From the NCBI GenBank assembly GCA_947474775.1, contig CANJKG010000004.1, forward strand, positions 1-33,423: a stretch of 33,423 nucleotides of DNA, in the 5' to 3' direction. Each line of letters starts with the position of its first letter. The first letter of the stretch is position 1. The notes below the pieces were generated by a model that saw only the letters and a program-made list of their open reading frames with translations, searched no databases and was not told the DNA's origin. A program made the position numbers and the translations under genes. This stretch comes from Caulobacteraceae bacterium. GTDB lineage: Bacteria; Pseudomonadota; Alphaproteobacteria; Caulobacterales; Caulobacteraceae. Below, in pieces: positions 9,587 through 20,465 of the stretch.

Positions 9587-9653
9587 GGGAGCTTCCTGAT
9601 GGGGCGGCGAACCTAACGCCTCCGCTCGGCCGGACGAAAGCCAAGATGAGCGG

Positions 9654-10622
9654 TCAAATTGTGTCGCCCCAGCCGAGCCGCCGGGCGTTGGCGTAGGCGG
9701 GCTTGTCGCGACGGGGAACGAAGCGGGTCTCCAGGCGGCCATCGGGGGTGCAGAGCTTGAGGTCGATGCCCGGCTTGCCAGCGCGGGGCGCAGCCAGGAC
9801 GCGTGCGGCGGTGGGGGCTGTGGCCACGCCTGGCCGGGCGGCGAGGAGATAGGCGTACTTCTCGTCCTCGAAGGGTGCGTCCGCGCCCTTGGCCAAGCGG
9901 TGGTCGCGGCTGCGAGCCAGCCGTTGGGCGAAGTGGCACCAGTCGGGCGGGCTCAGCGGGCACGCTCGATGGTGCGGACAGGGCGCCAAGATGTGGCCGC
10001 CGGCCTCCAGCAGGCCCTCGCGCGCCGCCAGGATGCGCGCGTAGCCGGCTGGTGTGCCGGGCTCCACCAGGGCCAGCACGCCCTCGCAGGCGTCCCATAG
10101 CCCGCCGACCACCGCCGCCTGGCGCGCCGGCGCGATCTCGGCCAGGGCGTAGCTCGCCAGCACGAGGTCGGCGCGCGGAAAGGCGGCTGTCGCGGTCAGG
10201 TCGCCTTGACGCAGCTCGGCGCCGGCGAGCGCAGGGGCCCCCGCCTTCGCAAGATGCGCGGCGAGGTCCAGGAACGGACGGCTCGCGTCCAGCCAGGTCA
10301 CCGCCGCCAGCCCCGGCCAGGCCCCGACCGCCGCCCAGCTCCCGCCCGCCGGTCCTGCCCCTACGTCGAGCAACGAGCGGGGCCGGAAGGCCGGCGCTGC
10401 GGCCAGGGCTTGCGCGAACACAGCAGCGCATGCGGCGTAGGTGGCGGGCAGGCGGACCAGGGCGTAGGCGAGCGCGTCGTCGGCCTCGCGGATTACGGCG
10501 GCGGATGTCCGCCCAGCGCGATAGGCCTCGGAGGTGCGGGCGACCCGTTCGCCCAGGTCGCGCCTGGAAACCCCCTCCAGTTCGCGCTCGATCGCCGCGC
10601 GCAGGCCGGCCGGCAGCTCCAC
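9654..10622 (-). CDS. Rsm22-like small ribosomal subunit methyltransferase family protein
   Basis: RSLLDVGAGPAGGSWAA SAM motif; cysteine-containing HILAPCPHHRACPL segment and C-terminus typical of the Rsm22 family. Confidence 0.85.
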   Translation of the reverse strand: MELPAGLRAAIERELEGVSRRDLGERVARTSEAYRAGRTSAAVIREADDALAYALVRLPATYAACAAVFAQALAAAPAFRPRSLLDVGAGPAGGSWAAVGAWPGLAAVTWLDASRPFLDLAAHLAKAGAPALAGAELRQGDLTATAAFPRADLVLASYALAEIAPARQAAVVGGLWDACEGVLALVEPGTPAGYARILAAREGLLEAGGHILAPCPHHRACPLSPPDWCHFAQRLARSRDHRLAKGADAPFEDEKYAYLLAARPGVATAPTAARVLAAPRAGKPGIDLKLCTPDGRLETRFVPRRDKPAYANARRLGWGDTI

Positions 10623-10623
10623 C

Positions 10624-12564
10624 TCAGGCGCCGGCGCGGTTCTTGACCAGTTCGTCGACCACCGCCGGATCGGCGAGCGTGGAGGTGTCGCCCAGGTTGG
10701 AAAGATCGTTCTCAGCGATCTTGCGCAGGATGCGGCGCATGATCTTGCCCGAGCGGGTCTTGGGCAGCCCGGGCGCGAACTGCACCACGTCGGGGGCGGC
10801 GAACGGCCCGATCTCGCGGCGCACCCAGCCCTTCAGCTCGGCCTCCAGGATGTCGGTGGGGGTCACGTCGGCCTTCAGGGTGACGAAGCAGTAGATGCCC
10901 TGGCCCTTGATGTCGTGCGGGTAGCCCACGACGGCGGCCTCGGCGACGTTCTCGTTGCCAACCAGGGCGCTCTCGATCTCGGCCGTGCCCAGCCGGTGGC
11001 CGGAGACGTTGATCACGTCGTCCACCCGGCCGGTGATCCAGTAGTAGCCGTCCTCGTCGCGCCGCGCGCCGTCGCCGGTGAAGTACTTGCCGGGATAGGT
11101 CTTGAAGTAGGTGTCGATGAACCGCTGGTGGTCGCCATAGACGGTGCGCATCTGGCCGGGCCAGCTGTCGGTCAGGCACAGGTTGCCGCTCACCGCGCCC
11201 ATGAGCTGGTGGCCCTCCGCATCCACCAGCTGCGGCTTCACCCCCGGCAGCGGTTTGGTGCAGGAGCCGGGCTTCAGGGCCGTGGCCCCCGGCAGCGGGC
11301 TCATCAGGGTGGCCCCGGTTTCGGTCTGCCACCAGGTGTCGACGATGGGGCAGCGGCCCTCGCCGACCACGCGGTGGTACCAGAGCCAGGCCTCCGGATT
11401 GATCGGCTCGCCCACCGATCCCAGCAGGCGCAGGGTCTTGCGCGAGGTGCGCTTCACCGGCTCGTCGCCGTCGCGCATCAGGGCGCGGATGGCCGTGGGC
11501 GCGGTGTAGAAGGTCTGCACGTCGTGCTTGTCGATCACCTCCCAGAAGCGGGAGTTGGTGGGATAGTTGGGCACGCCCTCGAACATCAGGGTGGTGGCCG
11601 CATTGGCCAGCGGGCCGTAGACTACGTAGCTGTGGCCGGTGACCCAGCCCACGTCGGCAGTGCACCAGAAGATCTCGCCAGGCCGGTAGTCGAACACCAG
11701 CTCATGGGTATGGGCGGCCCAGGCCAGGTAGCCGCCGGTGGTGTGCAGCACGCCCTTGGGCTTTCCGGTGGAGCCGGAGGTGTAGAGGATGAACAGCGGG
11801 TCCTCGGCGTTCATCGGCTCGGGGTCGCACTGGTCCGAGACGGTCTTCTTCAGCTCCGAATAGTAGGCGTCGCGGCCGGCCTTCATGGGCACCTCGCCGC
11901 CGGTGCGGCGGACCACGATCACATCGGTGACGCCTGGGCACTCCTTCAGCGCCTCGTCCACATTGAGTTTCAGCGGCACAGTCCTGCCACCACGCAGGCC
12001 CTCGTCGGCGGTGATCACCACCTTGGAGTCGCAATCCTGGATGCGGCCGGCGATGCTGTCGGGCGAGAAGCCGCCGAACACCACCGAATGCACCGCCCCG
12101 ATCCGGGCGCAGGCCAGCATGGAGACCGCCGCCGCCGGGATCATCGGCAGGTAGATGGTCACCCGGTCGCCCTTCCCGACTCCCTTGGCCTTCAGCACAT
12201 TGGCCATCCGGCAGACCTCGGCGTGCAGGTCGCCGTAGGTGAGGATGTCGTAGACCTCCGGGTCGTCGCTTTCCCAGATGATCGCCGTCTCGTTGCGCCG
12301 CGCGGGCAGGTGGCGGTCGATACAGTTGACCGAGACGTTCAGCACCCCGTCGGCGAACCAGCGGATGCGGAAGTCCTCTGCGTCGAAGGAGACGTCCTTC
12401 ACCTCAGTGAACGGGACCATCCAGTCCAGCCGCTGGCCGAGCTCGCGCCAGTAGCCGTCAGGGTCCTCCCCCACGCGCCGGACGGCGGCCTCGTAGCCGG
12501 CAGCGTCCATCCGGGCGCGCCTGGCCCATTGATCGGGAACCGGGAAGATATCGCCGTCCGACAC
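10624..12564 (-). CDS. acs: acetyl-CoA synthetase
   Basis: [26 protein letters not shown]-binding motif, [38 protein letters not shown]; likely GTG start at 12564 ([13 protein letters not shown]). Confidence 0.96.
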   Translation of the reverse strand: MSDGDIFPVPDQWARRARMDAAGYEAAVRRVGEDPDGYWRELGQRLDWMVPFTEVKDVSFDAEDFRIRWFADGVLNVSVNCIDRHLPARRNETAIIWESDDPEVYDILTYGDLHAEVCRMANVLKAKGVGKGDRVTIYLPMIPAAAVSMLACARIGAVHSVVFGGFSPDSIAGRIQDCDSKVVITADEGLRGGRTVPLKLNVDEALKECPGVTDVIVVRRTGGEVPMKAGRDAYYSELKKTVSDQCDPEPMNAEDPLFILYTSGSTGKPKGVLHTTGGYLAWAAHTHELVFDYRPGEIFWCTADVGWVTGHSYVVYGPLANAATTLMFEGVPNYPTNSRFWEVIDKHDVQTFYTAPTAIRALMRDGDEPVKRTSRKTLRLLGSVGEPINPEAWLWYHRVVGEGRCPIVDTWWQTETGATLMSPLPGATALKPGSCTKPLPGVKPQLVDAEGHQLMGAVSGNLCLTDSWPGQMRTVYGDHQRFIDTYFKTYPGKYFTGDGARRDEDGYYWITGRVDDVINVSGHRLGTAEIESALVGNENVAEAAVVGYPHDIKGQGIYCFVTLKADVTPTDILEAELKGWVRREIGPFAAPDVVQFAPGLPKTRSGKIMRRILRKIAENDLSNLGDTSTLADPAVVDELVKNRAGA

Positions 12565-12689
12565 GCCTTTAGGTCCTTCCTGGGGCGTGGGCCCCTGCAG
12601 TCGTCGCCACGGAGTATGCGGAGACGCGCCCTCTAGGCAACAGCGGCGGGACTCTTGCGGCGACTCAACGGCGCGGCCATCGTCGGGCC

Positions 12690-13163
12690 GTGGTGCGAAT
12701 CGGTCATATGGCGGCGCTGTCGGCGCTGGTCCTGCTCCTCGGCGGCTGCGGCGTGGGCGCACGCGGCGACGCCGCCGAGGACGTGGCCCGCTTCCTGGCG
12801 GCGGCCCAGTCGCACGACCGGGTGGCCTTCGAGGCCCAGGTCGACCGGCCCACCGTGCGCGACGACCTGCGGCGACGGATCGCCGAGGCGGCCCGCGCCG
12901 ACAGCCTGGACGTGGACGGCGGCCCCTCCGAATTCACCCTCGACCGGATGATCGCCCCGGCGGTGATCCACGTGGTGGACAGCGCCGGTGAACCCCTGGC
13001 CGAGGCGCCGCGGCCGTCGCAGGTCGCCACGGCCCTGAAGAAGGTCGACGACGGCAAGGTCTGCCTGCAGCGCGAAGGCGGCTGCCTGCTCACCTTCGCC
13101 CGCTCCAAGGAAGGCTGGCGGCTTGTCTCCATGCCGCCGTCGAACGTCACCGTCACGTTCTGA
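12690..13163 (+). CDS. DUF2939-like lipoprotein/exported hypothetical protein
   Basis: [21 protein letters not shown] lipobox-like signal; body resembles DUF2939; start may be GTG 12690 or ATG 12708. Confidence 0.7.
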   Translation: MVRIGHMAALSALVLLLGGCGVGARGDAAEDVARFLAAAQSHDRVAFEAQVDRPTVRDDLRRRIAEAARADSLDVDGGPSEFTLDRMIAPAVIHVVDSAGEPLAEAPRPSQVATALKKVDDGKVCLQREGGCLLTFARSKEGWRLVSMPPSNVTVTF

Positions 13164-13208
13164 GCCTTCAGGCTTGCGGCGCAGGCCGGGAAGGGAAATC
13201 GTCGACCC

Positions 13209-13964
13209 ATGCTGCTGCACATGTCCACCTGGGCCGAGATCGAGGGCTTCCTGGCCCGCTCGAAGACCGTCGTCATCCCCATCGGCTCCAACGAGCAGCA
13301 CGGGCCCACGGGACTTTTGGGCACCGACTGGCTATGCCCGGAGATCATCGCCCACGAGGCCCAGAAGACCGGGGACATCATCGTGGCGCCCACCTTCAAC
13401 GTGGGCATGGCCCAGCACCACCTGGACTTCCCCGGCACGATCGCGCTTCGGCCGTCCACCTTCATGGCCGCCATCGGCGACTGGGCCCGCAGCCTCGCCC
13501 ACCACGGCTTCGACAAGCTCTACTTCCTCAATGGCCACGGCGGCAACGTCGCCACCATCGAGGCGGCCTTCTCCGAGCTCTACGCCGAGGCCAGCTATGC
13601 CGGCCGCCCGCGCGGCTTCGCCTGCAAGCTGAAGAACTGGTGGGACCTGAAGGGGGTCATGTCGCTGGCCAACCGCCAGTTCCCCGCCGGCCACGGCAGC
13701 CACGCCACACCGTCCGAGATCGCCATCACCCAGTGGGCCTATCCCGACGCCATCAAGGCCGCCAACTACGCCCCGCAGATCGCCCCCACCGGCCCGATCC
13801 GGGAAGCGAAGGACTTCCGCGCCCGCTACGCCGACGGCCGCATGGGCTCCGACCCGGGCCTGGCCACGCCGGAGAAGGGCGGCGAGCTGGTGGCGGCCGC
13901 GGTGACGGCGCTGATCGAGGACGTGGCGGCCTTCAGCGCCGAGGAGACGCCCAACGCCGCCTGA
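13209..13964 (+). CDS. creatininase family protein (creatinine amidohydrolase-like)
   Basis: VVIPIGSNEQHGPTGLLGTDWL and FLNGHGGN metal-binding motifs. Confidence 0.93.
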   Translation: MLLHMSTWAEIEGFLARSKTVVIPIGSNEQHGPTGLLGTDWLCPEIIAHEAQKTGDIIVAPTFNVGMAQHHLDFPGTIALRPSTFMAAIGDWARSLAHHGFDKLYFLNGHGGNVATIEAAFSELYAEASYAGRPRGFACKLKNWWDLKGVMSLANRQFPAGHGSHATPSEIAITQWAYPDAIKAANYAPQIAPTGPIREAKDFRARYADGRMGSDPGLATPEKGGELVAAAVTALIEDVAAFSAEETPNAA

Positions 13965-14033
13965 ACCGTCGCCGCTGGACGCAGCCGTCGTCCAGGCGGA
14001 CTGTATCCTCAACGACAAGGCTGGGAGGACGTG

Positions 14034-14903
14034 ATGGCGGGCGCACTGGACGGACAGGTGGGCATCGTAACCGGGGCCGGGCGGGGCATCGGCCGGGCCA
14101 CCGCCCAGGCGCTGGGCGCGGCCGGGATGCATGTGGTGGCCGTGTCCCGATCGCGGGCCGAGATCGAGGAGACAGCGGAGCTGATCCGCGCCGCCGGCGG
14201 CCAGGCGTCCGCCGTAACTGTCGATGTCCGCGACCGCGCCTCCATCGAGGCCTGCGTCGAGGGCGTGCTGGCGACCCACGGAAAGCTCGACCTGCTGGTC
14301 AACAACGCCGGCAGCAACGCCGCCTGGGGCCCGGTCTGGGAGGTCGATCCCGAGCTCTGGCGCCAGGACATGGAGACCAACCTCTACGCCCCGTTCCTGT
14401 TCTGCCGCGCCGCCCTGCGCGTGATGGTCCCGCGCCGCCAGGGCCGGATCGTAAACATCACCGGCGGCGGGGTCAGCGGGCCCTTGCCCTACGACACCGG
14501 CTATTCGTCATCCAAGGCCGGACTGGCCCGGTTCAGCGAGACGATTTCGATCGAGGCCCGGCCGCACGGGGTGAAGGTGTTCAGCCTGGGGCCCGGCGTC
14601 GTGGCCACCAAGCTCGCCATGGGATTTTTCGATTCCCCCGAGGGCCAGCAAGGGGCGCCAGGGATGAAGGACAAGATGTCCGGGCGCTGGGTCGGGCCGG
14701 AGGTGGCGGGCCAAGTGGTGGCGACACTGGCGTCCGGTCGCGCGGACGCCGTGGCGGGCCTGCTGTTCACCGTCGCCGACGATCTCGAGCAGCTGATCAG
14801 GGACGCCGAGGTCATCCGCGCCGCAGACCAGCGCGTGCTGCGGGTGGTGCTGCCCGCCGGCCACCTCCCCGCCGTCATGCTCAAAGCCCGCGAGGAGACA
14901 TGA
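14034..14903 (+). CDS. SDR family oxidoreductase
   Basis: GIVTGAGRGIGRATA (TGxxxGxG), NNAG, YSSSK catalytic motif. Confidence 0.93.
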   Translation: MAGALDGQVGIVTGAGRGIGRATAQALGAAGMHVVAVSRSRAEIEETAELIRAAGGQASAVTVDVRDRASIEACVEGVLATHGKLDLLVNNAGSNAAWGPVWEVDPELWRQDMETNLYAPFLFCRAALRVMVPRRQGRIVNITGGGVSGPLPYDTGYSSSKAGLARFSETISIEARPHGVKVFSLGPGVVATKLAMGFFDSPEGQQGAPGMKDKMSGRWVGPEVAGQVVATLASGRADAVAGLLFTVADDLEQLIRDAEVIRAADQRVLRVVLPAGHLPAVMLKAREET

Positions 14904-14909
14904 CGGCGC

Positions 14910-15272
14910 TCAGGCCGTGACGATCTGGCCATTCTCCACCGTCAACGGCCAGGCCTTCAGGCGGTCGCCAACGCAGGGGCCGGTCACGCAGCGGCCCTCC
15001 AGGTCGAACAGCGCCCCGTGGCCGGCGCAAAGGATACGGTTGCCCGTCCGCGTCAGGTAGTTGTCGCCCATGGTAAGCGGCCAACCGGCGTGCGGGCAGG
15101 AATCCACGAAGCCGGTGACGGTCTCGCCCATGCGGATGACGAAGCCCGCGAACAGCTTGTCGCCCTCGCGGAACCGGAAGCCCTTGGAGCCCGGGTCGGC
15201 GACCTCCTCCAGGGCGCACAGGCGCGCGCCGGGCTCGGGCTGGGCGGGGTTGGCGCGGCTAACGATTGTCAA
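14910..15272 (-). CDS. Rieske [2Fe-2S] domain protein
   Basis: CAGHGALFDLEGRCVTGPC and SCPHAGWPL cluster ligands; TTG start at 15272 overlapping the YciI gene is proposed, start uncertain. Confidence 0.8.
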   Translation of the reverse strand: MTIVSRANPAQPEPGARLCALEEVADPGSKGFRFREGDKLFAGFVIRMGETVTGFVDSCPHAGWPLTMGDNYLTRTGNRILCAGHGALFDLEGRCVTGPCVGDRLKAWPLTVENGQIVTA

Positions 15273-15543
15273 TGGCCATCCTGAAGGCCCGGATATCCAC
15301 GCTCTGGAACAGGCCCGCGCGAGCATAGGGATCGGCGGCGGCGAAGGCCCGGGCCTCCGCCATGTCCTGCGCCTCTATGATCAGCAGTGATCCCGCCATC
15401 TGCCCGGCCTCGTCCAGGAACGGGCCGCCCACCTTGACGACGCCGGACATGCTTCGCACGTAGGCCAGGTGGTCCTCGCGGGCCGCCATGCGCCGGTCGA
15501 GCGCGTTCGGATGGTCGATACAGGTGAGCACGAACAGCGCCAT
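15259..15543 (-). CDS. YciI-like protein
   Basis: MALFVLTCIDHPNALDRRMAAREDHLAYVR...; YCII-type length and DP-x-A motif. Confidence 0.88.
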   Translation of the reverse strand: MALFVLTCIDHPNALDRRMAAREDHLAYVRSMSGVVKVGGPFLDEAGQMAGSLLIIEAQDMAEARAFAAADPYARAGLFQSVDIRAFRMAIDNR

Positions 15544-15554
15544 CGATGTCCCCT

Positions 15555-16559
15555 TCAGGTCTCTTCCCTGAGCGGCCGGGATAGCAGCCCTAGGATCGCC
15601 TCGTCCACGCCGACCTCGCCGGCCAGGATCGCCGCCGTCGCCTGGCAGATCGGCATGTCCACGCCCAGCTTCGCGGCCAGCTGGCGCACCGCCGGCGCCG
15701 AGGCCACCCCCTCGGCGACCGACAGCTTGCCGGACAGCGCCGCCTCAAGGGTCTCGCCGCGGCCCAGCGCCAGGCCGACGCTCATGTTGCGCGACTGCGG
15801 ACTGGAGCAGGTGAGCACCAGGTCACCCAGGCCGCAGAGCCCGGCCACCGTCTGCGCCTCGCCGCCGAGGGCTAGCGCGATCTTGGTCAGCTCCGAGAAC
15901 CCGCGGGTGATCAGGGCCGCGTGCGCGCTGCGCCCAAGGCCGCGTCCCTCGACGATGCCGCAGGCGATGGCCAGCACGTTCTTCACCGCCCCGCCGGCCT
16001 CGGCCCCGATCATGTCGCCGGCCAGGTAGGGCCGGAAGGTGGGGGTGGCGATGGCCTCCGCAAGGCTCCAGCCGAGATCGTCGTCCGGACAGGCCAGGGT
16101 CACGGCGGTGGGCAGGCCGCGCGCCACCTCGCCAGCGAAGCTGGGGCCCGAGAGCACCGCGGGCGCAGCCCCGGGAATAGTCTCCGCCAGCACCTGCGTC
16201 ATCAGCTTCAGCGTGCCCTGTTCCACCCCCTTGGCGCAGAGCAGGATGGGCAGGCCGGGCCGCGCGTGCGGCGCGAAGGCGGTGAGCGCCGAGCGCAGGT
16301 GCTGGGCCGGCGCCACCGCCAGCACCAGGTCCACGTCGGCCAGGTCGGCGAAGTCATGGGTGGCGCGGATCTTCGATTCCAGCACCACGCCGGGCAGGAA
16401 TAGGTGGTTCTCGTAGTTGGCGTTGACGTCCTCGACCACCTCCAGCTCGCGGGCCTGAAGGGTGACGGACAGCCCGGCCCGGGCGCAGACCTGGGCCAGC
16501 GCCGTGCCCCACGCGCCTGCGCCGATCACCCCCGCCTTCTGAATGGGGCCTTTCTTCAT
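15555..16559 (-). CDS. gpsA: NAD(P)H-dependent glycerol-3-phosphate dehydrogenase
   Basis: [44 protein letters not shown] motifs. Confidence 0.96.
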   Translation of the reverse strand: MKKGPIQKAGVIGAGAWGTALAQVCARAGLSVTLQARELEVVEDVNANYENHLFLPGVVLESKIRATHDFADLADVDLVLAVAPAQHLRSALTAFAPHARPGLPILLCAKGVEQGTLKLMTQVLAETIPGAAPAVLSGPSFAGEVARGLPTAVTLACPDDDLGWSLAEAIATPTFRPYLAGDMIGAEAGGAVKNVLAIACGIVEGRGLGRSAHAALITRGFSELTKIALALGGEAQTVAGLCGLGDLVLTCSSPQSRNMSVGLALGRGETLEAALSGKLSVAEGVASAPAVRQLAAKLGVDMPICQATAAILAGEVGVDEAILGLLSRPLREET

Positions 16560-17653
16560 GCCTTGGCTCCCTTGCGGCCCGGTGTGTGGGTGGGACTGGC
16601 CAGAGCGGCGGCCTCGTCCAGCGGCCAGCGCGGCCGCGCGGGCACATCCAGCGGATCGAGCATCCCCAGCGCCAGCCGCTCGGCGCCGGCCAGCGCGATC
16701 ATCGCGGCGTTGTCGGTGCAGTAGGCCAGGGGCGGGGCGGTGAAGGAGAAGCCCCTGGCCTGGGCGGTGGCGGCCAGCCGCTCGCGCACCGCCTGGTTGG
16801 CGGCCACCCCGCCGGCAGCCACGAAGCGCAGGCCGCGCCCGCCGTACCTCTGGGCGTAGAGCGCCATGGCCCGGTCGCTGCGTTCGGCGAGCTGGTCGGC
16901 GATGGCGGCCTGGACGGCGGCGGCGAGGTCACGGCGCTCAGCCTCTGTCGTGAGGCCTTCAGCGAGGCGGGCGGCGGCGGTCTTCAGGCCGGAGAAGGAA
17001 AAGGCGAGGTCCTTGCGGCCCAGCAGCATGCGCGGCAGGACAAAGCGGGCCGGGTCGCCGCCGGCCGCCAGCTTCTCCAGCGCCGGCCCGCCGGGATAGG
17101 ACAGGCCCAGCGTCTTGGCGATCTTGTCGAAGGCCTCGCCGGCCGCGTCGTCGATGGTGGAGCCTAGCCGCCGGCATGCCCCGATCCCGTCGACCTCCAG
17201 CAACTGGCAATGCCCGCCCGAGACCAGCAGCAGCAGGAACGGATAGGGCAGGTCCGCCGCCAGCCGCGCCGAGACCGCGTGGCCCTCCAGGTGGTTCACC
17301 GCCACCAGCGGCAGGCCCAGCGCCAGCGCCGCCGCCTTGCCGAAGGACAGGCCCACCATCACCCCGCCCACGAGCCCGGGACCGGCGGTGGCGGCGATCC
17401 CGGTCATGTGGGCATAGGTGAGACCCGCTTCCGCCAGCGCCCGCTCGGCGATGGACTCGATGATCTCCACATGGGCGCGGGCGGCGATCTCCGGCACCAC
17501 GCCGCCATAGGGCGCATGCTCGGCCACCTGGCTGGCCACAACCGAGGACAGCACCTGCGCCCGGCCGCCATCGTCGAGGCGCACCACCGCGGCGGCGGTC
17601 TCGTCGCAGCTGGTCTCCAGTCCGAGGACGGTTTGCACGCTGGGCACGGTCAT
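16556..17653 (-). CDS. tsaD: tRNA N6-adenosine threonylcarbamoyltransferase
   Basis: [30 protein letters not shown]; overlaps gpsA start (ATGA-type coupling). Confidence 0.97.
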   Translation of the reverse strand: MTVPSVQTVLGLETSCDETAAAVVRLDDGGRAQVLSSVVASQVAEHAPYGGVVPEIAARAHVEIIESIAERALAEAGLTYAHMTGIAATAGPGLVGGVMVGLSFGKAAALALGLPLVAVNHLEGHAVSARLAADLPYPFLLLLVSGGHCQLLEVDGIGACRRLGSTIDDAAGEAFDKIAKTLGLSYPGGPALEKLAAGGDPARFVLPRMLLGRKDLAFSFSGLKTAAARLAEGLTTEAERRDLAAAVQAAIADQLAERSDRAMALYAQRYGGRGLRFVAAGGVAANQAVRERLAATAQARGFSFTAPPLAYCTDNAAMIALAGAERLALGMLDPLDVPARPRWPLDEAAALASPTHTPGRKGAKA

Positions 17654-17723
17654 CCGGTTGCCGGAGGCGGCCCGCTCCTGTAGCAGGCCAACTCGTTCTC
17701 AGCCCCGAGGTAGACCGCCCACC

Positions 17724-18686
17724 GTGCCCACGCAACCGCCCGTCCGGATCGGGGCTCGCGGCTCCAAGCTGAGCCTGGCCCAGGCCGGGCAGGTGCAGCG
17801 GCGCATAGCCGGCCTGCTGGGAGCGGACCCGAAGGACGCCGCGCAGGTGGAGGCCGTCGCGCCGCTGATCGTCATCACCACCACCGGCGACCGGGTGCAG
17901 GACCGCCGGCTGCTGGAGATCGGCGGCAAGGGGCTGTTCACCAAGGAGATCGAGGAGGCGCTGCTGGAGGGCCGCATCGACTGCGCCATCCACTCGCTGA
18001 AGGACATGCCGGCGGCCCTGCCCGATGGCCTGTGCATCGCGGCCATCCCCGAGCGCGAGGACCCCCGCGACGCCTTCGTCAGCCTGAAGGCCGAGCGCCT
18101 GGAGGACCTGGCCCAGGGCGCGCGCCTGGGCACCGCCTCCCTGCGCCGCCAGGCCCAGTGCCTGAGCCGCCGGCCGGACCTCGCCGTCTCCATGCTTCGC
18201 GGCAATGTGGACACCCGGCTGGCCAAGCTGGCGGCCGGCGAGGCGGACGCCATCCTGCTGGCCTATGCCGGGCTGAAGAGGCTGGGGCTCGAGCGCCACG
18301 TGCGCAGCCTGCTCGATCCGGTGGAGGCGCCGCCAGCCCCTGGCCAGGGCGCGCTGGCCATCGAGACCCGCATCGTCGACCGCGACCTGCCCTGGGTCGA
18401 GGCCCTGCGACACGAGCCAACCATGCTCACGGTCGCCGCCGAGCGGGGGGCGCTGGAGGCGCTGGAAGGGTCCTGCCGCACGGCCATGGGCGCGCACGCC
18501 AGGCTGGTGGACGGCTCGCTGAAGCTGGTGGTGGAGGCCCTCACCGACGACGGCCAGGCGCGGTTCCGGCATGAGGGCGAGACCGAGCTGTCGCAGCTCG
18601 CCGACCCGCGCGCCTCGGCCCACGACCTGGGGTTCTCGCTGGGCCTGGCGGTGCGCGAGGCCGCCGGCGACGCCATCGCCCACTGA
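17724..18686 (+). CDS. hemC: hydroxymethylbilane synthase (porphobilinogen deaminase)
   Basis: RIGARGSKLSLAQAGQV, GLFTKEIEEALLEGRIDCAIHSLKDMPA; GTG start at 17724 proposed. Confidence 0.95.
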   Translation: MPTQPPVRIGARGSKLSLAQAGQVQRRIAGLLGADPKDAAQVEAVAPLIVITTTGDRVQDRRLLEIGGKGLFTKEIEEALLEGRIDCAIHSLKDMPAALPDGLCIAAIPEREDPRDAFVSLKAERLEDLAQGARLGTASLRRQAQCLSRRPDLAVSMLRGNVDTRLAKLAAGEADAILLAYAGLKRLGLERHVRSLLDPVEAPPAPGQGALAIETRIVDRDLPWVEALRHEPTMLTVAAERGALEALEGSCRTAMGAHARLVDGSLKLVVEALTDDGQARFRHEGETELSQLADPRASAHDLGFSLGLAVREAAGDAIAH

Positions 18687-19762
18687 TGACCCAGCTCGAC
18701 CGGCTTGCCGAGATCGCGCGGGAAGGCCGGGCGCATTTCGACGCCGGGCGGCTGGAGGCGGCGGAGCGGTGCTTCCTGGAGGCGGTGGCCATGGGGCCGG
18801 ACGACGACGGCGTCCTGCACAACCTCGGCGTCATCCGCGACCGGCTGGGCGACCTGCCCGGGGCCGAGGCCTGGCTCCGCCGGGCCGTGAGCGCCGCCCC
18901 TGGCCACTCAGAGCACCTGGCCGCGCTCGGGCTGGTGCGGCTCGCCCAGGGCGAATTCGCCGAAGGGTTCCGGCTCTATGACTCCTGGCGCGACACGCCG
19001 GGCTGGTCGGCCGATGCGGCGCCGGCCCTGTCGATCCCGCGCTGGAGGGGAGAGACCCTGATCGGCAAGCGGGTGCTGGTGATCTCCGAGGAGGGTCTGG
19101 GCGACCAGATCATGTACGCCCGCTTCGTCCGCCTGCTGCAGAAGCGCGGCGCCGCCGTCACCTGGATCTGCCCGGCCGTCATGGACCGGCTGTTCAAGGC
19201 CGGCCTGCAGGTGGACACCATCCTGATCGGCGGCGAGGCGCGGGTGACGGCGGATTTCTACCTGTCCTCCAGCGCCTTGCCGGTCGCCTTCATGCCCCTG
19301 CTCGGATAACCGCCCGCCGAGCCCTACCTGACGCCGCCGCCGCCGCGTTGGATCCCGGGCGCGCGCATCGGGGTGATGGCCCGGGGCAATCCCAGGCACT
19401 GGAACGACCGCCACCGCTCCCTGCCGCCGGAGCTCGGGGCCGAGCTCATGGCGCTGCCTGGCGCCATCGGCCTGGAGCCGCAGAACACCGGCGCCGCGGA
19501 TCTGCACGACACCGCCGCCATCATCGCCGGCCTGGACCTGGTGATCTCCGTGGACACCGCCGTGGCCCACCTGGCCGGCGCGCTCGGCAAGCCCGTCTGG
19601 CTGCTGCTGCCGGCGATCGGGACCGACTGGCGCTGGGGGCGCGAAGGCGCGGGCTCGGCCTGGTATCCCTCCGCCCGGCTGTTCCGCCAGCCGGCGCCCG
19701 GCGACTGGGCGAGCTTGATCGCCCAGGTGACAGCGCTGTCGCCGACGGCGTCAAGAGGCTAG
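18686..19762 (+). pseudogene. TPR protein with glycosyltransferase-9-like C-terminal domain, interrupted by an in-frame TAA at 19307-19309
   Basis: 18686..19309 (TPR half) and 19373..19762 (GT9-like half, DTAAIIAGLDLVISVDTAVAHLAGALGKPVWLLLP) are in the same frame; codons between read PPAEPYLTPPPPRWIPGARIGV without further stops. Confidence 0.8.
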
Positions 19763-19770
19763 AAGCCCCC

Positions 19771-20463
19771 ATGCCCAAGCTTCGCCAGAAGGTCTGGATC
19801 ACCCGCGCCGAGCCCGGAGCCTCGGCGACCGCCGAACGTGTGCAGGCGCTGGGCTACCAGGCGGTGGTCGCGCCGCTGCTGACCCTGCAGCCCCTGACGG
19901 GGGTCCGCGTCGACCTCTCGGGGGTTGCCGCGCTCGCCTTCACCAGCGCCAATGGGGTGCGCGCCTTCGCCGATATCTGCGGGGAGCGGTCGCTGCGGGT
20001 GTTCGCAGTGGGGGTCGCCACCGCCCAGGCGGCGCGCAAGGCCGGCTTCCGCGCCGTGCTCTCCGCGGACGGGGATGTCGGCGCGCTGGTGAACGGCATC
20101 GCCTCGCGCCGCAAGGAGCTGATCGGGACGGTGCTGCATCCCGGCGCCCTGGAGGTGGCCGGCGACCTCGTGGGCGGCCTGGAGGCGCAGGGCGTGCCCG
20201 CCAGGACCCTGGCGCTCTATGAGAGCGTGCCGGCGACCGTCGACGACCCGCAGGCGCTGGTCGCCAGCGACGCGGTGCTGCTGCATTCGCCCAAGGCCGC
20301 CACGGTGCTGGCGGGCGTCCTGAGGGCCAACCCGGCGCCCGGCCTGCGGGCGCTGGGCCTGTCGCGGGCGGTGCTGAAGCCGCTGGGCCGCCTGCCCCTG
20401 GCCGAGCGCGCCTATCCGCCGTTCCCTCTCGAAGCCGGGCTACTGAATCTGTTACACCGGTAG
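19771..20463 (+). CDS. hemD: uroporphyrinogen-III synthase
   Basis: MPKLRQKVWITRAEPGASATAERVQALGYQAVVAPLLTL; FTSANGVRAF; position after hemC. Confidence 0.92.
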   Translation: MPKLRQKVWITRAEPGASATAERVQALGYQAVVAPLLTLQPLTGVRVDLSGVAALAFTSANGVRAFADICGERSLRVFAVGVATAQAARKAGFRAVLSADGDVGALVNGIASRRKELIGTVLHPGALEVAGDLVGGLEAQGVPARTLALYESVPATVDDPQALVASDAVLLHSPKAATVLAGVLRANPAPGLRALGLSRAVLKPLGRLPLAERAYPPFPLEAGLLNLLHR

Positions 20464-20465
20464 TC

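Noticed and set aside
6647-9616. 989-aa plus-strand ORF
   Set aside because: Antisense to the clear M16 peptidase; low-complexity translation, no recognisable motifs.
10639-10653. GTTC-TTGACCA-GTTC match
   Set aside because: Exact LexA-box pattern but inside the acs 3' coding end, away from any promoter; treated as chance and used as a caution on background frequency.
10534-12636. 700-aa plus-strand ORF
   Set aside because: Antisense to acs, same shadow-frame signature.
16959-18683. 574-aa minus-strand ORF over hemC/tsaD
   Set aside because: Antisense to hemC and out of frame with tsaD; no coherent product.
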